Source: Christensenella sp. UBA6880 (GTDB taxonomy: Bacteria > Bacillota > Clostridia > Christensenellales > CAG-917). From it: a stretch of 23,403 nucleotides of DNA. Below, piece after piece: positions 15,731 to 23,008 of the stretch. Location: positions 26,635-50,037 of the forward strand of contig DKCG01000042.1 in the NCBI GenBank assembly GCA_002449145.1. Direction: 5' to 3'. The stretch's first letter is position 1, and the number at the start of each line of letters is the position of its first letter. A model generated the notes under the pieces. The model was given only the letters and a program-made list of their open reading frames with translations. It was not told the origin of the DNA and made no database searches. A program made the position numbers and the translations under genes.

Positions 15731-15797
15731 GTTGGTTTTAACCAACGTAAGTAGGCAAAGGTATTGACTTTGGGTCAATGAGCCTACTTATTTTTTT
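15731..15797 (+). ncRNA. Candidate small RNA (about 67 nt, two hairpins)
   Basis: From the expected start near 15731 the transcript would contain only two hairpins. Hairpin 1 is CGTTGGTT (15730-15737) with AACCAACG (15740-15747). Hairpin 2 is TAAGTAGGC (15748-15756) with GCCTACTTA (15782-15790), carrying an inner ATTGAC (15763-15768) and GTCAAT (15774-15779) stem, then seven T: an intrinsic terminator on the plus strand. The exposed single-stranded parts are the loop TTTGG and the asymmetric internal loop AAAGGT. No known RNA family is recognised. It lies in the 212-nt gap between two convergent genes, and only its own promoter explains the terminator. It would be antisense to the 3' end of the ATPase transcript if that transcript extends past its stop. 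Confidence 0.6.
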
Positions 15798-15812
15798 ACG
15801 CTTTTTAGGGTT

Positions 15813-18530
15813 TTATGCGGAAAGAACGACGCCTTTCTTTTTGCGCACCAGACGCGCGATTGCTTTTACAAGTTCGACCATAGGGATAATCGAGAATGCA
15901 AGCGCGATTGCAATGCCGTATTCCGCGCCGTCGAGCTCGGCAAGTTCAAACGCGTTTGCAAGGAACGGCACTTCCACGACGAGAGTGGTGAGCAACAGCG
16001 AAAGTGCGCCTGCGCCCCACAGCCACCAGTTTTGTTTCTTGATTCTGAAAATCGAGCCGTGTAAGGAACGCATATTGAACGCGTGGAAGATTTCCGCCAT
16101 AGAGAGGGTCAAAAACGCCATAGACGAGCCAAGCGTTTCCGCGCTGTATGCACCGCTTGCGATTGCTTCGGCGTGGTGCATTTTTGCAAGCACTTCCGTG
16201 CCGATAAAATAGGATGCAATGGTTATGAGGGTGATAAGCACGCCTTGATAGCCTATTGCAAAGCCCATACCGTTTGCGAAAATTCCGTCTTTGCTGTTTC
16301 TCGGCGGACGGTTCATAATGTCGCGCTCGGGCGATTCCATACCCAGCGAGAGGGCGGGGAAGCAGTCGGTTATGAGGTTGATCCAAAGCAAATGCGCGGG
16401 CTTGAATATCGTGAAATTCGCAAGCGTTGCGATAAAGATGGACAGCACTTCCGAGAGGTTGGACGCAAGCAAGAATTGAATGGACTTGCGGATATTGTCG
16501 TAGATGCGTCTGCCTTCGCCGACCGCCGATACGATGGTTGCGAAGTTGTCGTCGGTGAGAATCATATCCGCAACGTTTTTGGTGACGTCCGTACCGGTTA
16601 TGCCCATACCCACGCCGATGTCCGCGTTTTTGATGGACGGTGCGTCGTTCACGCCGTCGCCGGTCATTGCGGTGATGTAGCCTTTTGTGCGCCACGCATT
16701 GACGATTCTCGTTTTATGTTCGGGTTGAACGCGAGCGTATACCGAATATTTTTCGACGTCGTTTGCAAAATCTTCGTCGCTTATCTTGTCGAGTTCCGCG
16801 CCCGTGATAGCCTCGGATGGGTCGGTGATTATGCCCAGTTGCATCGCGATTGCGACGGCGGTGTCTTTGTGGTCGCCCGTTATCATTATGGGACGGATAC
16901 CCGCCTTTCTGCACTCGTCTATTGCGGGTTTAACTTCGGGACGTACGGGGTCAATCATGCCCACGAGTCCGACAAAGCACATATCGGTTTCGTCTTGCTC
17001 GGAGGTGTATTCGTCTTTTTCTCCGTCAAGATGTTTTTGCGCAACTGCGAGCACACGCAACGCTCTGTCCGCCATTTCCTTGTTTGCGGAAAGAATCTCA
17101 TCGCGTTTTTCGTCGGTCATAGGCGTTTCTTGTCCGTCTTCGAGATAGAAAGCGCAACGTTTCACGATTTCGTCGGGCGCACCTTTTGTGAATTGCAACA
17201 CATTGCCGTTTTTGTCAAGGTGTACGGTTGTCATCATCTTGCGCATAGAGTCGAATGGAATTTCGCCAACGCGCGGATAAAGTGTTTTTTGCTCGTTCTT
17301 GTCAAAGGACAATGTTTTTGCGTAATTCACGAGCGCGCACTCTGTCGGTTCGCCCGTCGCTTCGCCCTTTTCTTCGTCGTATTCTGCGTCCGAGCAGAGC
17401 GACATAGCGTTTGCAAGCAGATTTTCGTCGCTGCCGTAGTGGTCGACGACGGTCATTTTGTTTTGTGTGAGAGTGCCGGTTTTGTCCGAGCATATGATCT
17501 GCGTGCAACCGAGTGTTTCGACGGCGGTGAGTTTGCGTATGATGGCGTTGCGCTTGGACATATTCGTTACGCCAATCGAAAGCACGATCGTGACGACGGT
17601 GGCAAGCCCTTCGGGAATCGCCGCAACCGCCAACGATACGGCAACCATAAACGTGTCGAGGATTGTCGCTGCCGTGTCTGCTTTTAGCGAGCCGTCAACG
17701 CCCGCGCGAATGAGGCTGACCGCAAATATCACAACGCAAATGCCGATAACAAGGTAGGTGAGGACTTTGCTTAATTGCGACAACTTTTGTTGCAAGGGCG
17801 TTTTGCCCTCTTTGGCTTGGGTGAGGGCGTTTGCGATTTTGCCCATTTCGGTGCCCATACCCGTTGCCACGACGACCGCTTTTCCTCTGCCGTACACGAC
17901 TGTGCTGCCCATAAACGCCATATTCTTTCTGTCGCCGAGAGGCACTTCGCCGCTCGGTGCGTCGATGACGTCGCAAGTTTTGAGAACCGGTACGGATTCG
18001 CCCGTGAGCGCGGCTTCTTCGACTTTCATACTCGCGCACTCGATAATTCTCGCGTCCGCAGGCACTGCGTCGCCCGCTTCGAGCACGATTACGTCGCCGA
18101 CGACCAAATCTTCGCTCTTTACGACGACCAAATGACCGTCGCGTATGACTTTCGATGTGGCGGCGGCTATCTTTTGAAGCGCGTCGATGGCTTTTTCGGC
18201 TTTGCTCTCTTGCGCCACGCCGAGAATGGCGTTGATTATGACGACTGCCATAATAATGATGACGTCGGACGGAAACTCTTTTGTTGCGCTCGAAGCGTTG
18301 TTGACCGCGGTCAAGATGCCCGAAATTATCGCAGCAACTATGAGAATCAGCGTCATAGGCTCGATAAACTGCTTCAAAAATCGCAAAATAATCGGCTCTT
18401 TTTTGCCTTCGGCAAGTTTGTTTTTGCCGTTCTTTTCAAGACGAGATGTCGCCTCTTGCGAGGACAAGCCGTCCTGAGTCGTTTCGACGTTTTTGCATAC
18501 GTCTTCGACGGATTCGAGATAGTGTTTCAT
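15813..18530 (-). CDS. PMCA/SERCA-type P-type ATPase, probably Mn2+/Ca2+ exporter
   Basis: 905 residues from the ATG at 18530, which has GGAGA five bases upstream; an upstream start at 18584 was rejected. It pumps divalent cations out of the cytoplasm using ATP. Domain order: N-terminal cation-ATPase segment, two helices (about 58-76 and 88-106), actuator domain with LTGES (175-179), a PEGL-containing helix (AAIPEGLATVV), phosphorylation site SDKTGTLT with D349, nucleotide-binding domain with FTKGAPDEI, hinge MTGDGVNDAPS, then six C-terminal helices. PEGL and overall length fit the type II Ca2+ pumps. Its leader has a yybP-ykoY-type manganese riboswitch; related P-type ATPases under this switch in lactococci and pneumococci export Mn2+ or Ca2+. 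Exact ion is inferred from that context. Confidence 0.93.
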   Translation of the reverse strand: MKHYLESVEDVCKNVETTQDGLSSQEATSRLEKNGKNKLAEGKKEPIILRFLKQFIEPMTLILIVAAIISGILTAVNNASSATKEFPSDVIIIMAVVIINAILGVAQESKAEKAIDALQKIAAATSKVIRDGHLVVVKSEDLVVGDVIVLEAGDAVPADARIIECASMKVEEAALTGESVPVLKTCDVIDAPSGEVPLGDRKNMAFMGSTVVYGRGKAVVVATGMGTEMGKIANALTQAKEGKTPLQQKLSQLSKVLTYLVIGICVVIFAVSLIRAGVDGSLKADTAATILDTFMVAVSLAVAAIPEGLATVVTIVLSIGVTNMSKRNAIIRKLTAVETLGCTQIICSDKTGTLTQNKMTVVDHYGSDENLLANAMSLCSDAEYDEEKGEATGEPTECALVNYAKTLSFDKNEQKTLYPRVGEIPFDSMRKMMTTVHLDKNGNVLQFTKGAPDEIVKRCAFYLEDGQETPMTDEKRDEILSANKEMADRALRVLAVAQKHLDGEKDEYTSEQDETDMCFVGLVGMIDPVRPEVKPAIDECRKAGIRPIMITGDHKDTAVAIAMQLGIITDPSEAITGAELDKISDEDFANDVEKYSVYARVQPEHKTRIVNAWRTKGYITAMTGDGVNDAPSIKNADIGVGMGITGTDVTKNVADMILTDDNFATIVSAVGEGRRIYDNIRKSIQFLLASNLSEVLSIFIATLANFTIFKPAHLLWINLITDCFPALSLGMESPERDIMNRPPRNSKDGIFANGMGFAIGYQGVLITLITIASYFIGTEVLAKMHHAEAIASGAYSAETLGSSMAFLTLSMAEIFHAFNMRSLHGSIFRIKKQNWWLWGAGALSLLLTTLVVEVPFLANAFELAELDGAEYGIAIALAFSIIPMVELVKAIARLVRKKKGVVLSA

Positions 18531-18587
18531 AGATTCTCCTATATAGTTTATAGAATATTTATATTGTTGAATTTTATTATCCATAAC

Positions 18588-18673
18588 CCACGCATAGCGT
18601 GGATATCACACGAACGAAGGGAGTATATCACCCGAGCGCAGCGAGGATATCGTTGCCCGCAGGGCAATATCAC
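18588..18673. repeat. Tandem array of four 22-bp hairpin units in the ATPase leader
   Basis: Read on the minus strand, a (G)TGATAT or CGATAT spacer alternates with 15-nt units. Two units are perfect hairpins: CCACGC (18588-18593) with GCGTGG (18597-18602), and TTGCCC (18653-18658) with GGGCAA (18662-18667). The other two (18610-18624 and 18632-18646) are imperfect. Unit starts are 22, 22 and about 21 bp apart. The array lies between the riboswitch terminator and the ATPase start, hence in the mRNA leader. Next to it, TCTTTTTTGTTTG (18674-18686) and CAAACAAAAAAGA (18693-18705) form another 13-bp perfect inverted repeat. Confidence 0.75.
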
Positions 18674-18697
18674 TCTTTTTTGTTTGTGTCAACAAAC

Positions 18698-18727
18698 AAA
18701 AAAGACCCATCCTGACGGATAAGTCTC
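18698..18727 (-). terminator. Riboswitch-controlled intrinsic terminator in the ATPase leader
   Basis: On the minus strand, AGAC and TATCC pair with GGATG and GTCT around GTCA, followed by six T. The left arm (GACTTATCC) is shared with the 3' strand of riboswitch helix P1, so the two structures exclude each other. Ligand-stabilised P1 would therefore prevent termination (an ON switch), as known for yybP-ykoY riboswitches. Confidence 0.7.
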
Positions 18728-18812
18728 ATCATTTCAAATAAAACCGGAGACGATGCTCGTGTTAGCGGTTTTATTGCATTTCCGAGGGGAAAATGCCGAT
18801 TACTCCCTTATT
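18718..18812 (-). promoter_or_regulatory. yybP-ykoY-type (manganese) riboswitch aptamer
   Basis: Read on the minus strand: the 5' box AATAAGGGAGTAAT matches the family's (A)GGGGAGUA element, and the 3' end TGATGAGACTTATC matches its GAGACYUU end. They close P1 by AATAAG with CTTAT. Between them are a hairpin GCATTT-CC with GGAAATGC and a long stem AATAAAACCG with CGGTTTTATT capped by ACGA-GCA-TCGT. This aptamer class binds Mn2+ and controls Mn2+ exporters, TerC-type proteins and P-type ATPases. Its position at the 5' end of the leader of a P-type ATPase fits well. The call rests on pattern memory, not on a covariance model. Confidence 0.75.
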
Positions 18813-18819
18813 AAGTGCG

Positions 18820-18848
18820 ATTGTATCACAACTTTTTTTGCTCGTCAA
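18820..18848 (-). promoter_or_regulatory. Promoter of the riboswitch/ATPase transcript
   Basis: On the minus strand: TTGACG (18843-18848), 17-nt spacer, TACAAT (18820-18825) preceded by TGA as an extended -10. The predicted start, near 18813, coincides with the first base of riboswitch helix P1. Confidence 0.75.
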
Positions 18849-19009
18849 ACGATTTGATTATCCTGTGCGGTGCGTTAGTATACAAATTTTGTTATATCTG
18901 TCGATTAAATTCTTATGCGCCTCATGCGCCGATGGTTTATGGTTTGTTTGGCGATTATTTGATGTTATTTGCGTTTGTTCGGCGTTCGAATGCCGATTTT
19001 TGCGTTTGC
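18849..19009. other. Intergenic A/T-rich stretch between ATPase promoter and thioesterase gene
   Basis: Nothing firm is seen. A short stem TCGGC with GCCGA (around 18978-18996) followed by T's points in the plus direction, where no gene precedes it, so it was not called a terminator. No clear terminator of the acyl operon was found here. Confidence 0.3.
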
Positions 19010-19738
19010 TTACTTGTTTGCAAATTCTGCTTTGAGTTCGAAGCATGGGCGTTTGCGTACGAAGCCTATCATTGTGAGGTTGTCGCCGTCGAGGGTATAT
19101 TCGAGGCGCACGCTCGCGCCGAATTTTATCTCGGACTTGAACTCGATTTCAAACGTTTTTAGCGTATGCGCACAAAGGTAGTCTTTGCCCAAAACGTCTT
19201 CCATGCAATCGAGGTATTTGGCGTTGTTCATATGCCCGTTTATGTCCACCTGACTGTATGCGACTTTGAAGCGTTTTACGTTCTGCTGCTTGCCGAGCGA
19301 TACGCCGAAAGACAATGGAATTTCGTTGCCCGTTTTTATTCCCGGGACGACCACGCCGTAGTTTTCGGGGAACACCGTTTTGCGCTTTTTCGCGTCCATC
19401 AAAAGCCATACGGCACTCGCTTTGAGCAAGGTGTTTCCGTCCTTGTCGAGCATTTGATAGTATCTCGGAAATAGCACTCGCATAGTGTCGCCCGGCCAAC
19501 TCGAAAGTGTGACTTCGTCGTCGTAGCAGGGCAGTTTTTCTATTTCCAGACGCACTCTGCAAACCACCCACAACGCGCCTTTGTCGAGGGTTTTCGCTCT
19601 GCCCGCGCCGAGTGCTTCGGTGTGCGCAATGGATATTTCTTGAAGGTTGCGCATAAGCACCGACGGGCGCAAATTGCGATACATCGTCACGTCGTCGGCA
19701 AGCAGTTTGTGATGGGTCGTATATACCAAATCAGTCAT
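19010..19738 (-). CDS. Acyl-ACP thioesterase (FatA-like, double hotdog)
   Basis: 242 residues, usual size for bacterial acyl-ACP thioesterases. It hydrolyses acyl-ACP to free fatty acid and ACP. Two hotdog domains are visible: the first with LVYTTHHKLLADDVTMYRNL, LGAGRAKTLDKGALWVV and a long WLLMDAKKRK strand; the second starting at RFKVAYSQVDINGHMNNAKY, which carries the conserved N167-x-H169 of the active site. E180 and D181 follow shortly after. The ribosome binding site is GGTGAT just before ATG. It is the last gene of a three-gene operon, 45 nt after the acyl carrier protein gene, which is therefore its likely substrate carrier. Confidence 0.88.
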   Translation of the reverse strand: MTDLVYTTHHKLLADDVTMYRNLRPSVLMRNLQEISIAHTEALGAGRAKTLDKGALWVVCRVRLEIEKLPCYDDEVTLSSWPGDTMRVLFPRYYQMLDKDGNTLLKASAVWLLMDAKKRKTVFPENYGVVVPGIKTGNEIPLSFGVSLGKQQNVKRFKVAYSQVDINGHMNNAKYLDCMEDVLGKDYLCAHTLKTFEIEFKSEIKFGASVRLEYTLDGDNLTMIGFVRKRPCFELKAEFANK

Positions 19739-19783
19739 TTATATCACCGTTTTATATTGTTAAACGTCGCATTGTGCCAAAAA

Positions 19784-20038
19784 TCACTTGTTTGCCGCAT
19801 TGTATACGACGTCCACGACTTCGGCTACGGTGCGCAATTTCATCCATGTTTTGTCGGGGATTTTGATGCCGTAATCGCTCTCGAGCGTGCAGATGATATA
19901 GATGTAGTTGAGCGATTCGTAACCCTTTGAATTGATTGGCGTTTCGCCCGTTATTTCTTCGTTTTGCAAAGAGGGGATATACTGCTTGATAAGTCCTGCC
20001 AGTTTGTTTTGAATCTCTTGTTTGCTTACTTGTGCCAT
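19784..20038 (-). CDS. Acyl carrier protein (dedicated, non-housekeeping)
   Basis: 84 residues with AGGAG before the ATG. The four-helix carrier fold is predicted, and the phosphopantetheine attachment site is S42 in SKGYESLNYIYI. The usual housekeeping ACP motif is DSLD, so GYESLNY marks it as a pathway-specific carrier. The segment after it (LESDYGIKIPDKTWMKLRTV) has the usual helix III and IV pattern. It lies between an acyl-AMP ligase gene and a thioesterase gene, with no fabD, fabF or fabG nearby, so it is probably loaded by the ligase rather than by fatty acid synthase. Confidence 0.9.
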   Translation of the reverse strand: MAQVSKQEIQNKLAGLIKQYIPSLQNEEITGETPINSKGYESLNYIYIICTLESDYGIKIPDKTWMKLRTVAEVVDVVYNAANK

Positions 20039-20108
20039 ATCTGCTCCTTTTATGCCGTTTGCATGTTTTTCAAGAATTGCTTCATTTTTGTCGCATTGTT
20101 TTATGCCT

Positions 20109-21464
20109 TTACAGTTCGTATCTTTTCACTTTGCCCGTCGCCGTTCTCGGCAATTTGTGCGGCAAAACTTCGAGGCGGGTTATTTGCATATTGAACGGCT
20201 TGCTTTTGTTGAACGCCGCAAGTTTTTCTTTGAGCAAACTCACGTTCAAAAAGCCGTCGTCGTTGCCCACGAACAAGGTTATCGCGTCGTCTTTGATTGC
20301 AAGTGCGGCGTCTTCGAGTCCGAGTTGTTCGGCGATTTGATTTTCCCATTCGGGCAAGAAAATTTTGTTGCCGTTTTCAAGCACGATGACGTCTTTTTTG
20401 CGACCCGTGATATATAGGTTTCCGTCCTTGTCGAATCTGCCGAGATCGCCCGTGTGCAGCACGCCGTCGACAAGCACTTCGTCGGTTGCCTCTTTGTTTT
20501 TGTAGTAGCCTTGCATCATGCATTCGGGACAGCGTATGAGAATTTCGCCGTCCTCGCCGAGCGTTATCTCGTCGTCGGGGCATACCGACATCGCAAACGG
20601 ATTTTCGCCGCAACTTATCGCAACGCCGCTCGACGTTTCGGTGAGTCCGTACCCGAAGCGCACCTCGATTCCTTTCGCTTTTGCCGCCGCGAGCATTTGC
20701 TCGGTTGCGGGGCCCGCGCCTACGAGTATCATTCTCAATCCGTCGTTGAGCGCGTTAAAACCGATGAGGAATTTGAGAATTGACGGCACGACGGATATAA
20801 TCGTGGGCTTAAAGTAGTCGCAATCTTTGACGATGTAGCGCATACCTCTCGTCATCGACACGCAAGCGCCTTGCGACATAGGCCACAGCATTGCGCATAC
20901 GAATCCGAAAACGTGGGTGAGGGGAAGCATACAAAGCAGATTGTCGCTTGTGTAGCAAGGACATTTTGCCTGTCCGTTCCACGCGCTCGCGCACAGTGAT
21001 TTCGACGTCAGAACGACCGCTTTCGAGGAATGAGTCGTGCCCGACGTGAAAAACAGTATATTTCCTTCGCCGTCCGCAAGAGGAACCTTTTCGGACGGTG
21101 CGATTTTGAGTTTCGAGGCGTACGGGGCGGTCAAGCCGTCCGTCAAAAGCGTTTCAACGTCGGTGGCAAGCACTTGCGCCTGAATCACCGCCGCTTCGCT
21201 CATCGGATCGAGCAGAACGGTCTGCTTGCGCGCGAGCACGCACGCGTACATATCTATAATCCACTTTTTCGACGGCGCTTGCAAGATGCCGACGCAATTT
21301 GCGTCCAAATGCTCGATTTGCGTCTTGCGCAGTTGAATTTCGTCGTACAACGCCGCATACGTCAGACGCTTGATTTGTCCGTCCTCGTCGTACGCGAGAG
21401 CGATGTCGTCGGCGTGATTTTTCGCGTTGCTTTGCAGCATTTCGTCAAAGGATTTGAATTTCAT
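20109..21464 (-). CDS. AMP-dependent acyl ligase (acyl-ACP/acyl-CoA synthetase family)
   Basis: 451 residues from the ATG at 21464, which follows a near-perfect Shine-Dalgarno GGAGGTGAG; a longer frame to 21521 lacks one. ANL-superfamily adenylate-forming enzyme: P-loop FFTSGTTHSSKAV (138-150), YGLTETSS (272-279), the hinge region TGDLGRFDKDGNLYITGRKK (338-357) and the catalytic lysine K445 in PRTATGKVKR. It activates a carboxylic acid as acyl-AMP and passes it to a thiol. Because an ACP gene lies 70 nt downstream, that carrier is the likely acceptor, as in fatty acyl-AMP ligases; CoA remains possible. The protein is short for the family (usually 500 or more), mainly in the N-terminal part. 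First gene of the operon. Confidence 0.88.
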   Translation of the reverse strand: MKFKSFDEMLQSNAKNHADDIALAYDEDGQIKRLTYAALYDEIQLRKTQIEHLDANCVGILQAPSKKWIIDMYACVLARKQTVLLDPMSEAAVIQAQVLATDVETLLTDGLTAPYASKLKIAPSEKVPLADGEGNILFFTSGTTHSSKAVVLTSKSLCASAWNGQAKCPCYTSDNLLCMLPLTHVFGFVCAMLWPMSQGACVSMTRGMRYIVKDCDYFKPTIISVVPSILKFLIGFNALNDGLRMILVGAGPATEQMLAAAKAKGIEVRFGYGLTETSSGVAISCGENPFAMSVCPDDEITLGEDGEILIRCPECMMQGYYKNKEATDEVLVDGVLHTGDLGRFDKDGNLYITGRKKDVIVLENGNKIFLPEWENQIAEQLGLEDAALAIKDDAITLFVGNDDGFLNVSLLKEKLAAFNKSKPFNMQITRLEVLPHKLPRTATGKVKRYEL

Positions 21465-21486
21465 ACTCACCTCCGAATCGCCATAT

Positions 21487-21515
21487 ATTATAACACGCCT
21501 GTTTTTGCTTGTGAA
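21487..21515 (-). promoter_or_regulatory. Promoter of the acyl ligase-ACP-thioesterase operon
   Basis: On the minus strand: TTCACA (21510-21515), 17 nt, TATAAT (21487-21492) preceded by TGT as an extended -10. The transcript would start about 16 nt before the ligase ATG at 21464. Confidence 0.7.
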
Positions 21516-21542
21516 TACCAAATCGACAAATAAATAAATATG

Positions 21543-21566
21543 TATCGATATTTTTTGAAAAAATAT
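21543..21566. promoter_or_regulatory. Palindrome between divergent promoters, possible operator
   Basis: ATATTTTTT (21548-21556) and AAAAAATAT (21558-21566) form a perfect 9-bp palindrome around a single G, touching the -35 of the FAD gene. It overlaps TATCGATAT (21543-21551), also found upstream of the DUF2804 gene. Placement between two promoters suits a shared regulator; no regulator gene is in the window. Confidence 0.4.
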
Positions 21567-21593
21567 TTACAATTAAAAATTAGGTGTTATAAT
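21566..21593 (+). promoter_or_regulatory. Extended -10 promoter of the FAD oxidoreductase gene
   Basis: TTTACA (21566-21571), 16-nt spacer, TATAAT (21588-21593) preceded by TGT. AAGGAGAG (21638-21645) and ATG 21650 follow. Confidence 0.75.
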
Positions 21594-21649
21594 TTGATTA
21601 TCAAACAAATAGTTTGAATAAACTGTATTTTCAATTTAAGGAGAGACTT

Positions 21650-23005
21650 ATGGCTAAAAACGACAAGATTTGTATCATCGGCGCAGGTCCTGCGGGATTG
21701 AGCGCGGCTGTACACCTTGAGAAGAACGGATACACCGACTACGCTATCCTCGAAAGAGAAGATCACGTTGGCGGCAAGTGCCATTCTCCGTATCACGATG
21801 GAAAGAGATTCGAAATGGGTGCAATTATGGGGTGCCCGACCTACTATGCCGTTCACGAACTCGAATTGTTCGGCGGCGTGGACCACGACGGACCGAAACT
21901 CGAGCGTGCTTACCGCAGACAAAACGGCAAACCTTACGATCCGTTCAACCCCAAGAAGAACCCGCTTCTCATTCCTCACCTTTTGAGAATGAAATCTCAA
22001 GTCAAGAAACTCGGCACCTTGCTTGCAACCAAGTATAAGGGCTATCAATACACGGGACACAAGGGCGTTTCCGAAGGCAAATACGACGGATACGATCCCG
22101 TCACCGGCGAACACGTTGTCGGCGAGAACCCCAACCTCAAAGATCTTTGCATAAACTTCAAAGACTTCTGCAAGATGAACGGCGTTTCTCTCGCACAAGA
22201 GATTTGGATCGGACCGTACACCGCATTCGGTTACGGCTTCTTCGACGAGATTCCTGCGGCATACGTGCTCAAATATCTCGACTTCGCAACCGCAATGTAC
22301 TTCGTCAACAAGGATTTGTGGACGTGGAAAGACGGCACGCAATCCATCTACGAAGCGGTGAACGCAAAATTGCAACATCCCGCTCGCCTCAACGTCAACA
22401 TCACCAAAGTTACGCGTGAAAACGGCAAGGTTCAGGTTTACGTCGGCGACGAAATGGAAGAATACGACAAGATCATCGTCACCGCGCCCCTTCAATATAT
22501 GCCCAACTACTTCGACGCAACCGAAGACGAGAAGAAACTCTTTGCAAAGATCGACTACGAGCGTTACGACGTCACCGCAATCACTTGCAAGAAAGGCACG
22601 TATTATCCCGATATGTCCGGCTACCTCTTTGACAATATGACGCCCGAACGCATCGGACACCTTATGGTCTTCTATCACAGATGGGCAAACGAACCCAACC
22701 AAGTTCTCACCACATATGTTCTTCGCAACTACAAGGGCAAGGAATACAAGACCTATGACGAAGCAAAGAAGATGGCTTGGGACGATATGAAACTCTGCGG
22801 CGTTGACATCGACAAATGCGTCTACGAGCGCAAGTGGTATTACTTCCCGCACGTCTTCGAAAAAGACTACGCCGACGGTTGGTACGAGAAAGTCGAAGCA
22901 ATGCAAGGCAACCTCAACACCTACTATGCAGGCGAGATTATGAGTTTCGGCGATATGGAAGAGACGGTTCAATATTCCAAAGACCTCGTCGCCCGCTTCT
23001 TCTAA
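21650..23005 (+). CDS. FAD-dependent oxidoreductase (flavin amine-oxidase superfamily)
   Basis: 451 residues from ATG 21650, which has AAGGAGAG upstream; the in-frame TTG at 21614 has none. The N-terminal Rossmann dinucleotide fold has CIIGAGPAGLSAA with the GxGxxG at 11-16, the acidic ILERE at the end of strand 2 (E35, ribose contact) and VGGKCHS (40-46), the GG motif of the amine oxidase/phytoene-desaturase superfamily. A second FAD-contacting segment near the C-terminus (YYAGEIMSFGDMEETVQYS) is typical. No transmembrane helix or signal peptide is seen. Substrate unknown. It is divergent from the acyl ligase operon across about 185 bp, suggesting a shared pathway. Codons are strongly biased, consistent with good expression. 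A large terminator follows. Confidence 0.85.
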   Translation: MAKNDKICIIGAGPAGLSAAVHLEKNGYTDYAILEREDHVGGKCHSPYHDGKRFEMGAIMGCPTYYAVHELELFGGVDHDGPKLERAYRRQNGKPYDPFNPKKNPLLIPHLLRMKSQVKKLGTLLATKYKGYQYTGHKGVSEGKYDGYDPVTGEHVVGENPNLKDLCINFKDFCKMNGVSLAQEIWIGPYTAFGYGFFDEIPAAYVLKYLDFATAMYFVNKDLWTWKDGTQSIYEAVNAKLQHPARLNVNITKVTRENGKVQVYVGDEMEEYDKIIVTAPLQYMPNYFDATEDEKKLFAKIDYERYDVTAITCKKGTYYPDMSGYLFDNMTPERIGHLMVFYHRWANEPNQVLTTYVLRNYKGKEYKTYDEAKKMAWDDMKLCGVDIDKCVYERKWYYFPHVFEKDYADGWYEKVEAMQGNLNTYYAGEIMSFGDMEETVQYSKDLVARFF

Positions 23006-23008
23006 GCG

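Noticed and set aside
18588..18673. Possible CRISPR array, because of regular 22-bp units
   Set aside because: The constant part is only 6-7 bp, the variable part is 15 nt and self-complementary, and no cas gene is present.
18661..18692. TTGACA on the minus strand next to the hairpin array as a second ATPase promoter
   Set aside because: The sequence 17 nt downstream is TATTGC, a poor -10, and the box lies in the loop of a 13-bp inverted repeat. The upstream TTGACG-N17-TACAAT is far better.
18975..19000. GGCGTTCGAATGCC looks like a tRNA T-arm
   Set aside because: The loop is one base too long for its 5-bp stem, and no acceptor stem, anticodon arm or D-arm can be found around it.
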